A stretch of 43,974 nucleotides of DNA. Source: a virus. Position numbers and translations under genes: made by a program. The notes beneath the pieces are model-generated. The model ran no database searches. It was not told the DNA's origin and worked only from the letters and a program-made list of their open reading frames with translations. Below are positions 17,060 to 24,108 of this stretch, piece by piece; position 1 is the stretch's first letter, and each line of letters starts with the position of its first letter. Location: positions 1 through 43,974 of the IMG/VR virus record IMGVR_UViG_3300046464_000101; one strand, 5' to 3'.

Positions 17060-17756
17060 AGATCTAATTATAGTAACAGGAGCTCCAGGTTCTAGATGGA
17101 GTGGAGTTATACGTTTATTAAGTCTTATATGTAAAGATATTAATATGACTGATAACACACCTAGACGTGTTTATGAAAAAAGAGATGCAGAAGGTAAAGT
17201 AATTGGTTGGCATAGGGGTGCATATTGGGGTCCACATAATCAATATGGACATAAGTTTGATAAACTTAACACACTATCTAAAGAAGAAGTATTAAAAGAA
17301 TTTAAAGAACCGTTTGCTGATTGGGATACAGGAAAGAAGATTATTAAGAGTCATTGGTTTGCATATCACTTACCTCAACTAAGACAAATGTTTCCAAAAG
17401 CTACTATGTGGTCGTTTTATGAAAAAGATAAAGAATGTTTTGAATGGTGGCATCACGTAGGCGGTTGGGATATATACTTTCCAAATTATACGTGGTATGT
17501 TGATGATGATAGAATGATGCAACAAATTGGTATAGAAAATAATAATATAAAAGATTTCTTTGATTTAAAACGTTATGCTGGTTGGAAAGAAGCAGTAACA
17601 CAATTAGGCTTATCCACAGATATAAGAACTATATCAGAAATAATGGAACTTGATCCAGATTTTGATAAAATACACAAAAATGATAATGAAGAAGTTTATA
17701 ATGCTTTCTTAGATGAAATGTTTACTAGAAAAGAAATGGGTATTATAACTTCGTAG
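17043..17756 (+). CDS. P-loop, sulfotransferase-like protein
   Basis: A 237-residue protein. LIIVTGAPGSRWSGVIRLL (residues 8-26) is a P-loop-like nucleotide-binding segment of the kind used for PAPS in sulfotransferases. KSHWFAYHLPQLRQMFP (about 100-116) resembles the 3'-phosphate-binding region that follows. The rest is Trp- and Tyr-rich (WWHHVGGWDIYFPNYTWYV). A small kinase-like activity cannot be excluded. It is the last gene of the operon and converges on the Nudix gene, with 14 bases of 3' overlap. If it is a sulfotransferase, the operon could both glycosylate and sulfate a common acceptor. Confidence 0.5.
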   Translation: MNYQGEDLIIVTGAPGSRWSGVIRLLSLICKDINMTDNTPRRVYEKRDAEGKVIGWHRGAYWGPHNQYGHKFDKLNTLSKEEVLKEFKEPFADWDTGKKIIKSHWFAYHLPQLRQMFPKATMWSFYEKDKECFEWWHHVGGWDIYFPNYTWYVDDDRMMQQIGIENNNIKDFFDLKRYAGWKEAVTQLGLSTDIRTISEIMELDPDFDKIHKNDNEEVYNAFLDEMFTRKEMGIITS

Positions 17757-18174
17757 AGTGTTGCTCGAACACAGTTTTTATTTTCTTTATAAATTGTTTT
17801 GAATTACATTGTATTTTAGCACCAGGGTGTAATGGTCTAGGCCAATTACCTATTTTAACCCAACAATAACCATCACTTTCATTATTCAGTATAGGAATAA
17901 ACTCTTCTTCTACAGTTACAACAAAACTATGGTATATAAATTTTTTGTTAGGACTTGTGAATTTATTGATAGGTATAACTTTTTTAATATCCGGAACTAA
18001 TCCTAGTTCTTCTTCAATTTCTCTATACAACGTATCAATTGGTTTTTCATTATTATCTGATTTTCCTCCAAAGAAGCCCCACGTTCTAGGGTGGTTAACT
18101 TCACCACTACGGTGTTGAAGCATAACTCTTCCTGTATCTGTGCTAAGAAATATACATCCTGCGGCTGTAATCAT
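17743..18174 (-). CDS. Nudix hydrolase
   Basis: This 143-residue Nudix enzyme has a complete Nudix box (about residues 37-59): GGKSDNNEKPIDTLYREIEE followed by ELGL, matching GX5EX7REUXEEXGU. Such enzymes hydrolyse nucleoside diphosphate-X compounds, for example oxidised dNTPs, nucleotide sugars, ADP-ribose or ppGpp-like compounds. I start at ATG 18174 (MITAAGCIF), the usual first strand. A TTG eight codons further upstream has no ribosome site. It is encoded on the minus strand downstream of gp15, and its 3' end overlaps the convergent gene by 14 bases. The substrate cannot be predicted from the box alone. Confidence 0.85.
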   Translation of the reverse strand: MITAAGCIFLSTDTGRVMLQHRSGEVNHPRTWGFFGGKSDNNEKPIDTLYREIEEELGLVPDIKKVIPINKFTSPNKKFIYHSFVVTVEEEFIPILNNESDGYCWVKIGNWPRPLHPGAKIQCNSKQFIKKIKTVFEQHSTKL

Positions 18175-18219
18175 ATTTTTGTTATCCAATGTGAACAATC
18201 GTCGTGTGGGTCATCACAA

Positions 18220-19581
18220 CTATAAGTAAAGTCTCCAGAAACCTGCATTATATACGCCTTCATAACTATTAACCCACTCTGAACCATTCCACTCTAGTTG
18301 GTCGCTACTTGATAAGTTTGTAACGTGTTGGGTATCACTTACACTACTGCTATCAAAACTAACATTCCAAGTTGAACCGTTATATTCAATAACATCATAT
18401 TTATTAGCTACTAACCCACTCCATATTGGTGTAGAAGGAATAGGATTAATTAGTATGTAACGTTGTCCAGTGACAGCACTAGGAACAGTTCCATCGCCTG
18501 GATAATTAATTGATGGATCTAAAATAGCATTTACGGCATTTAGTGTATTAGTAGGTAAAGTTGAAGGATCAATATCTACGATTAGTAAATTAGGATCACT
18601 TGGATGTTCGTCTAATCGTCCTATAATATCTTCATCTTTAGCACCTGGATCTTTTGATTTTCTAAGTCTTAGTTGACTTATTCCAGGTCGTAATACTCCA
18701 AATGGAGTAAGTTCTTTGGCCCATTCTAATACATTACCGTCATCATCTAAATTGCTTCCATTAGCATTTAATAGTTGAAGGTTGTTGTTTTCATATTTTA
18801 CTTTTCTATCTTCATATGTTACAACTGTATATTGTAAAGTTTCGTTATTAAATGGTTGTTCAGCTTTAAATAGATCTAAGTTTTCATCATCTAAGTTATA
18901 AAGTTCACTTATAATCGTATGAATTAGTTTTTGTTGTTTTACCTTTGCAGGAGGATTTATATAAACTGGTATATCAAATGACATTGTAGCTACATCAATA
19001 ATATCGTCAATACTTGATCCAACACTTCTTGTACTCCAGGTAGTATTAGTAAGTTCTACGTGAGATAACGCAGTCCAGTCTAGTGGACTAGCATTTGTTC
19101 TAATATCTAATGTAGGATTAAATAAAACAAGCATTTGTTCTAGTAACTGTAATTTTTGATCTGTATTTGATGACCATACATCTGCGTTCATTTGCATTAT
19201 GTAAGGAACTGGAGCATGACGTTCTACAGTATAGCTATTGCCTTTTTCGTTTTTATATTCTCCAGTAGTTTGGTCATACTTTTTTTCGTATACTTGAACT
19301 TTATCTACATGATCTTGATATGTACGTCTTTCTGGTACTAAATTTAAATTTGTTACATAACAACTTATAAATGGAACAGTATTCATAATGTTTTCACTGT
19401 TCTCTCTTGTTATGTGAGCCGCCATTCTGTTTATATCACCATAACGTACTGGAACTTTATGAAATACTGGAAGACCTGATTCTTCATTTTTACCCATTTG
19501 TACACTGAAGCCACTAAACAATCTTATAAATTGTTGAATGTATCTTCTTATTTGTTTATCATAAAAGTATTGTTGGCTCAT
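18220..19581 (-). CDS. 15: tail completion and sheath stabiliser, gp15-like
   Basis: A 453-residue homologue of T4 gp15, the hexameric terminator ring that caps the tail and holds the sheath. The N-terminal half follows the family: YFYDKQIRRYIQQFIRLFS, then VPVRYGD, NTVPFISCYVTNLN, PVPYIMQMNADVWSSNT, and LEQMLVLFNPTLDI. T4 gp15 has 272 residues. The extra 180 or so at the C-terminus include NGSTWNVSF and WNGSEWVNSYEG, resembling the W-rich beta modules inserted into the sheath protein. The start overlaps the gp14 stop (ATGA). It lies on the minus strand, unlike the other T4-like structural genes here. Confidence 0.8.
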   Translation of the reverse strand: MSQQYFYDKQIRRYIQQFIRLFSGFSVQMGKNEESGLPVFHKVPVRYGDINRMAAHITRENSENIMNTVPFISCYVTNLNLVPERRTYQDHVDKVQVYEKKYDQTTGEYKNEKGNSYTVERHAPVPYIMQMNADVWSSNTDQKLQLLEQMLVLFNPTLDIRTNASPLDWTALSHVELTNTTWSTRSVGSSIDDIIDVATMSFDIPVYINPPAKVKQQKLIHTIISELYNLDDENLDLFKAEQPFNNETLQYTVVTYEDRKVKYENNNLQLLNANGSNLDDDGNVLEWAKELTPFGVLRPGISQLRLRKSKDPGAKDEDIIGRLDEHPSDPNLLIVDIDPSTLPTNTLNAVNAILDPSINYPGDGTVPSAVTGQRYILINPIPSTPIWSGLVANKYDVIEYNGSTWNVSFDSSSVSDTQHVTNLSSSDQLEWNGSEWVNSYEGVYNAGFWRLYL

Positions 19582-20648
19582 TTGTTAAAATCACTTTTTG
19601 GTTTAATAACTTGGGATAGAGGCTGACGTTCTGGAAACTCTTGATCGTCAATAATTGTTGTAGCCTTATTATTAATAAAGCTACTAGCATTGTAAGTTCT
19701 ATCACTCCAAGTTTGTTCAGTAACATTGTCATATAATCTATGCCATTTGCTTCCACGTCTTACAAATAGTCTATTAGGAGTAAAGTCTGTTCTAATAAAA
19801 TATTCTCCATCTTTGGGATTTCCTGGAAACTGGTCACCTTGTTGTAAAGCTTCACCGTGTTTGTATTCGTTATCAACTTCTTCTTGGCCAAATAAATGTT
19901 CAGCAAGTGGCAAACCTAATGGATCAGCTTCTTCAGCACTTTTCACAATAGCATTACTGATATTAAGTTCTGTTTTGTAAGCACTAACTTTATTTTTAAG
20001 GCTTCCTGGATCTTTAGCACTACCAAGTATATCTTTGTATTCTTGTGTATCTGTTAATGGTGCTACTTTAATTCTCCAAATATGTGGATACCAAGTCTGT
20101 GAAAATCCTTCACTACCCCTAGCGGCATCTTGAACTACATAAAATTTATTAATAGCATCTCTGTCGTTGCTTAATAAAAGTTCATCTCTTAAATGAGGCA
20201 ATTCAATAACATCACCTGGCATTAATCTTCTACCTAATTTTTCTACCATATCATTGATATGAAAACTTATAAACAAAGTATCGTTGGTTAAGAATAATCC
20301 AAATTGAGTTAAATCAAAGTCATTGTCACTAACATTATATACTCCACGAAGATCAAAAATATCAGGATCATATTTACGATCTCTATTTTCCATAAACAGT
20401 AAGTCTTGAATATTTGTTTCATCAATTATACCTTCTGGATTTATTTCTTCTCCGGTTGTATTGTCTATTTCTAAACCACTGCCGTAGTTCGGCTCACTAG
20501 GATCATTATTGCCTTGTTGAGGTTGTGGACCCAAATACTTATGGACGTGTATAGCCGTACCGCCTATATCGAACTGTTCTCGTATAGTTCTGTCCATGAA
20601 TTTGTAATCATTACCTTTATAAGGCTTATATAGTGTAAAACGTGGCAT
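19578..20648 (-). CDS. 14: neck protein, gp14-like
   Basis: A 356-residue homologue of the T4-like neck protein gp14, which together with gp13 joins the filled head to the tail. Marks shared with marine T4-like gp14 proteins are MPRFTLYKPYKGNDYKFMDR, GGTAIHVHKYLG, LLFMENRDRKYDPDI and FDLTQFGLFLTNDT. Near the C-terminus, GEYFIRTDFTPNRLFVRRG is a W/beta module like those in the sheath and gp15. AAGGAA precedes the start, and a minus-strand late promoter lies at 20670-20677. It is the first gene of the minus-strand block 14-15-nudix, physically separated from gp13 at 25456. Confidence 0.8.
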   Translation of the reverse strand: MPRFTLYKPYKGNDYKFMDRTIREQFDIGGTAIHVHKYLGPQPQQGNNDPSEPNYGSGLEIDNTTGEEINPEGIIDETNIQDLLFMENRDRKYDPDIFDLRGVYNVSDNDFDLTQFGLFLTNDTLFISFHINDMVEKLGRRLMPGDVIELPHLRDELLLSNDRDAINKFYVVQDAARGSEGFSQTWYPHIWRIKVAPLTDTQEYKDILGSAKDPGSLKNKVSAYKTELNISNAIVKSAEEADPLGLPLAEHLFGQEEVDNEYKHGEALQQGDQFPGNPKDGEYFIRTDFTPNRLFVRRGSKWHRLYDNVTEQTWSDRTYNASSFINNKATTIIDDQEFPERQPLSQVIKPKSDFNK

Positions 20649-20669
20649 ATGGTTTTCCTTGTTATGTTG

Positions 20670-20677
20670 TATTTATG
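20670..20677 (-). promoter_or_regulatory. minus-strand T4-type late promoter (CATAAATA)
   Basis: Read on the minus strand, CATAAATAC lies 21 bases upstream of gp14. It diverges from the plus-strand octamer at 20701. Confidence 0.65.
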
Positions 20678-20700
20678 CCTTTTGAACCCAATGTGATATG

Positions 20701-20708
20701 GATAAATA
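20701..20708 (+). promoter_or_regulatory. T4-type late promoter (GATAAATA) of the transporter cassette
   Basis: GATAAATA lies 31 bases upstream of the SbmA-like gene. Together with the terminator at 23452 it bounds a three-gene unit. Confidence 0.7.
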
Positions 20709-20739
20709 TTATATACCCACATAATATAAGGAAAACAAT

Positions 20740-21708
20740 ATGTTTAGATTTTACACAGAAAGAAAATGGTTACTATGGGCTTGGATAGGTTCAGCAATCA
20801 TTTTATCATCATTATGGGTTCAAGTTAAAATTGATGTCAAAATAAACGAATGGTTTGGCCAATTTTACGATATGATCCAAAAAGCACTAGCTACACCTAA
20901 TGCAATCACTATAGGTGAGTATTGGGCTAGTTTAGGAACTTTTATATATCTAGCAATGATATATGTCGCACTAGCAGTAGTGATAAGTTATTTTACTGCA
21001 CACTTCTTATTTAGATGGAGAACTGCAATGGTAGAGTGGTATCATGCAGTATATGATAAAGCAAGAAAAATTGAAGGAGCGGCACAAAGGGTTCAAGAAG
21101 ATACTATTAAGTTTTCCAGAATAATGGAATCACTTGGTACAAGTTTAATTGAATCAATTATGGTTATGGTACAGTTTGTACCTATATTATTTGGACTATC
21201 AGTAGGTATTCCTATCTTCTTCTTTGGAGATTGGCAGTACGGATTGATTACAGGTGCAATAGTATGGAGTGTTGGAGGCACTTTATTTTTAATAGGACTA
21301 GGATGGCTACTTAGACTCGTGGGTGTAGAATATGATCTACAAAAGAAAGAAGCGGCCTATAGAAAGATACTAGTTATAGCAGAAGATGACGATACTGTTA
21401 GACCAAAAAGAATAGATGAATTATTTGCAGACGTTAGAACAATTCACTTTAAATCATATATAAGATACTTATATTTTAATGTAGGCAGAATTGCTTATTT
21501 ACAAGCTAATGTTTTATCTGCTTATGTATTTTTAGCACCAGCCATTGTTGCAGGTGTAGTAACACTTGGCGTTATGCAACAAATAATAAGAGCATTTGGA
21601 AGAGTAGAAGGGTCGTTGCAATATTTACTTAAAGCATGGCCTACAATTATTGAACTTGCAAGTGTATATAAACGTTTACGTGAATTTGAAAGACAAATCA
21701 CTAAATAA
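20740..21708 (+). CDS. sbmA: SbmA/BacA family peptide transporter homologue
   Basis: This 322-residue inner-membrane protein is a clear SbmA/BacA relative. FRWRTAM (91-97), IEGAAQRVQEDT (111-122), YGLITGAIVWSVGG, EAAYRK (204-209), YFNVGRIAYLQ and YKRLREFE (310-317) follow E. coli SbmA in order, by memory of that sequence. Known members import peptides (microcins B17 and J25, bleomycin, plant NCR peptides) using proton motive force. Hydrophobic segments lie near residues 10-28, 65-90, 138-160, 168-192 and 255-282. SbmA has about 406 residues; this copy lacks roughly the first 85, including the first membrane helix or helices. AAGGAAAA precedes the ATG. It leads a late cassette with RpiB and a halogenase. 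This gene is not a usual T4-like phage gene. Confidence 0.9.
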   Translation: MFRFYTERKWLLWAWIGSAIILSSLWVQVKIDVKINEWFGQFYDMIQKALATPNAITIGEYWASLGTFIYLAMIYVALAVVISYFTAHFLFRWRTAMVEWYHAVYDKARKIEGAAQRVQEDTIKFSRIMESLGTSLIESIMVMVQFVPILFGLSVGIPIFFFGDWQYGLITGAIVWSVGGTLFLIGLGWLLRLVGVEYDLQKKEAAYRKILVIAEDDDTVRPKRIDELFADVRTIHFKSYIRYLYFNVGRIAYLQANVLSAYVFLAPAIVAGVVTLGVMQQIIRAFGRVEGSLQYLLKAWPTIIELASVYKRLREFERQITK

Positions 21709-21724
21709 TCATATAGGAGATTTT

Positions 21725-22219
21725 ATGAAACAAATTAGTCTATCCATAGGATCAGACCATAGAGGAATGAAACTAAAAGATCAAATATCAAAATGGTTAA
21801 TACCAATTGATAGCGATATTGGAACTAGATTTAATATAGATCTATTTCATGATATTGGACCATACGACGATAAAAAGAAAGTTAACTATCCTAGAGTAGT
21901 TGAAACCTTTTTAAAAGATTATGCAACACCAGATAAAATAAAAGCAGGATGGCAAGTATACAATGCAGGTATACTTATATGTGGATCTGGTTTTGGTATG
22001 TCAATAGCAACTAACAGGCATCCGTTAATAAGGTCTGTAGTATGTAGAAGTGCAAAAGAAGCAGAAATGTCTCGTAAACATAATGACGCTAATGTATTAT
22101 GTCTAGGTGCAGATTTTACAAGTTTTGCTCAAGCAAAGAAAATATGCGAAGCATTTTTTACTACTAAATTTGAAGGTGGTAGACATCTGACAAGAATAAA
22201 AAGTATAGGAAATTATTAA
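21725..22219 (+). CDS. rpiB: ribose-5-phosphate isomerase B (RpiB/LacAB family)
   Basis: This 164-residue enzyme interconverts ribose-5-phosphate and ribulose-5-phosphate in the pentose phosphate pathway. Family marks are GSDHRGMKLK (residues 9-18, substrate-binding Asp/His), NYP in place of the usual DYP, GILICGSGFGMSIATNR with Cys86 as the catalytic base, and SRKHNDANVLCLG with His119/Asn120. AGGAGA at 21715 places the start at ATG 21725; the earlier in-frame ATG 21650 lies inside the transporter gene. It is 16 bases after the transporter and 1 base before the halogenase. A role in supplying ribose phosphate for nucleotide synthesis is plausible. Confidence 0.85.
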   Translation: MKQISLSIGSDHRGMKLKDQISKWLIPIDSDIGTRFNIDLFHDIGPYDDKKKVNYPRVVETFLKDYATPDKIKAGWQVYNAGILICGSGFGMSIATNRHPLIRSVVCRSAKEAEMSRKHNDANVLCLGADFTSFAQAKKICEAFFTTKFEGGRHLTRIKSIGNY

Positions 22220-22220
22220 T

Positions 22221-23423
22221 ATGAAGATTTGCATCATAGGAGGCGGAACTACAGGATGGTGGGCCGCTGGTTACATAGAGCATAACTTTCCAGATTATGA
22301 TATAACACTTATTGAAAGTAGTGATATACCAATAGTTGGCGTAGGTGAAAGTACACTTCCTATGATCAAAACTTTTTTTGATAGTTTTGGTATGCAAGAA
22401 GAAACATGGATGTCAAAATGTGATGCTATACACAAACATGGTAATATAAAACAAGGTTGGGATAAACCAGATGGTGATGAATTTAAATTTACATTTTGGT
22501 TTAATGATGATAATGTATTTGAAGATTGGTATAAGAAGTACAAAGCAGGTGAAGTTACAAAACATCAAATCAACGAAGAACTGTATGATGCCAAAGGTTG
22601 GAGAGCAGTAGCATATCATTTACACGCAGAAGAAGCAGGGCGTATAGTAAAAGAAAATTGTAAAAATGTAAAACATATTGTACAAACACTTGATAAAAGA
22701 CCAGAGGGGTATGACTTATATATTGATTGTACAGGTTTCCGTAGACAATTTGTCAACGATAAAACTGAAGTAGAAATACATGAAAAGCATTTAGTTAATA
22801 GTGCTTGGGTTTGTCCATTTGAGCTAGATGAACATATTCCATATACTAGAAGTATAGCACGTGATTATGGTTGGCAATTTAAAATTGGATTAACTTCTCG
22901 TATTGGTACTGGTTATGTTTATAGTGATAAGCATATTAGTAATGAAGATGCACTAGAAGAGTTTAAAGATTATACAAAAGACTTAACACCATTTATGGGT
23001 AAACAACCACGTAATATTAAATGGAATCCTAATTGGTTAAAGAATCCATGGGCAGGCAATACGGTTGCTATAGGGCTTAGTCAAGGCTTTATTGACCCAT
23101 TAGAATCAAATGCATTGTTTATGATACAATATAGTATTACGACGCTTGTAGAGTGCTTAAAACGCGAATATGACGCCAAAACTTACAATAGAATGATCAA
23201 CAGAGTTTGGAAAGAAAACAGTGATTACATATTACATCACTATGCATTATCTAACAGAGACGATACAAGTTTCTGGAAAGAATATACAGATATGGATATG
23301 AGTGAAACTGTATGGGAACACTATAAAAAGACTGGAAACAAATATACTAATCTTTATCCCGATGCTATATGGGCAACACTAGCTCTTTACTACGATAATT
23401 TCAAGCATTTTTCCGGAAAATAA
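22221..23423 (+). CDS. flavin-dependent tryptophan halogenase-like protein
   Basis: A 400-residue homologue of the FADH2-dependent halogenases. In order are the FAD loop IIGGGTTGWWAAG (5-17), VGESTLPMIK (41-50), a lysine in IHKHG (Lys72) at the place of the catalytic Lys that carries the hypohalite in PrnA-type enzymes, YIDCTGFRR, GYVYSDKHIS, and AIGLSQGFIDPLESNAL. The W-x-W-x-I signature reads GWQFKIG (217-223), with Phe for the second Trp. PrnA-type enzymes have more than 500 residues, so this is a compact version. Halogenase-like genes occur in marine cyanophages, and one of them (VirX1) has been reported to be an active halogenase. The substrate here is unknown. A terminator follows. Confidence 0.85.
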   Translation: MKICIIGGGTTGWWAAGYIEHNFPDYDITLIESSDIPIVGVGESTLPMIKTFFDSFGMQEETWMSKCDAIHKHGNIKQGWDKPDGDEFKFTFWFNDDNVFEDWYKKYKAGEVTKHQINEELYDAKGWRAVAYHLHAEEAGRIVKENCKNVKHIVQTLDKRPEGYDLYIDCTGFRRQFVNDKTEVEIHEKHLVNSAWVCPFELDEHIPYTRSIARDYGWQFKIGLTSRIGTGYVYSDKHISNEDALEEFKDYTKDLTPFMGKQPRNIKWNPNWLKNPWAGNTVAIGLSQGFIDPLESNALFMIQYSITTLVECLKREYDAKTYNRMINRVWKENSDYILHHYALSNRDDTSFWKEYTDMDMSETVWEHYKKTGNKYTNLYPDAIWATLALYYDNFKHFSGK

Positions 23424-23451
23424 TCAACAAAAAACAAAAAAAGATGTAAGT

Positions 23452-23474
23452 CCTTGATTTTTAAGGGTTTTTTT
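23452..23474 (+). terminator. rho-independent terminator closing the transporter cassette
   Basis: CCTTGA pairs with TTAAGG (one G-T) around a 3-base loop and is followed after one G by seven T residues. It lies 28 bases after the halogenase stop. Confidence 0.65.
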
Positions 23475-23487
23475 CTGCTGAATAAGG

Positions 23488-23516
23488 TTGACATATAAGA
23501 CGTCTTACTGTAAACT
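23488..23516 (+). promoter_or_regulatory. sigma-70-type promoter with palindromic spacer
   Basis: TTGACA (23488-23493), 17 bases, then TAAACT. The spacer holds the perfect 10-bp palindrome AAGACGTCTT (23497-23506), a possible repressor or activator site. It drives the small genes from 23548. Confidence 0.7.
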
Positions 23517-23547
23517 GTAAGTATAGTTAGAAATAAAGGAGCAATAA

Positions 23548-23898
23548 ATGAAATATAAACTTTTTCAAATTCACGTTACAAAAGCAGAGCATGATAAAAT
23601 TAATGCTGAAGGTCATAATTCTGTAGAAAAGCATAAACTTAAACTTGATATGTCTTTCGCTAGAGATAATACTTCATCAATTGCTAAAGAAGCATTTGAC
23701 AAAGGTTATTATACACACGTTTCAAATATTACAACTGAAAAAGGTCTTGAAGGTGTATTTGAAGTAGGTAATATTGGTCCAGAAGAAAATATTGAAAGAC
23801 TTCACCCTATGTATTCAACTTCAGTAGGTGATATTGTTGTTGATCCTGAAGGTAACAAACACGTTGTTGCTAGTTTAGGTTTCCAAGAGGTAGTATAA
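23548..23898 (+). CDS. conserved hypothetical protein, 116 aa
   Basis: A 116-residue soluble protein starting MKYKLFQIHVTKAEHDKINA and ending in MYSTSVGDIVVDPEGNKHVV plus a short tail. The last third looks like a small beta domain. No family is assigned. AAAGGAG lies 11 bases upstream of the start. A sigma-70-type promoter indicates expression by unmodified host RNA polymerase, so it is likely made early, unlike the late genes upstream. It overlaps the next gene as TAATG. Confidence 0.7.
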   Translation: MKYKLFQIHVTKAEHDKINAEGHNSVEKHKLKLDMSFARDNTSSIAKEAFDKGYYTHVSNITTEKGLEGVFEVGNIGPEENIERLHPMYSTSVGDIVVDPEGNKHVVASLGFQEVV

Positions 23899-24092
23899 TG
23901 AAACTCCAACCTGAAGAAGTAGTTGAAGCTATTGCTCGTTTAGATCACGAAAGCAAACAAGAATTCGCAAACATCTTAGTAACTAAATGGTCCACACTTG
24001 CTGGTCATGTATCATCCATGATTGACCGAGAATTGCAAGATTTAGACGTAAACAACCATTTTTCTGCCAAAGATGATATATACAAAAAATAA
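23898..24092 (+). CDS. small hypothetical protein, 64 aa
   Basis: A 64-residue, acidic, helical protein (MKLQPEEVVEAIARLDHESK start) with no recognised domain. The start overlaps the upstream stop (TAATG) and GAGG lies upstream, so it is co-translated with the 116-residue protein under the 23488 promoter. It ends 16 bases before the next gene. Confidence 0.65.
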   Translation: MKLQPEEVVEAIARLDHESKQEFANILVTKWSTLAGHVSSMIDRELQDLDVNNHFSAKDDIYKK

Positions 24093-24108
24093 CTAAAGGA
24101 GATTTCTG

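Noticed and set aside
18175-18198. TTG start extending the Nudix protein by eight residues
   Set aside because: No ribosome site precedes it and the family's first strand begins at the ATG 18174 (MITAAGC).
19726-19980. Plus-strand frame opposite gp14
   Set aside because: No ribosome site, Ser/Leu-rich shadow composition, and gp14 is well supported on the other strand.
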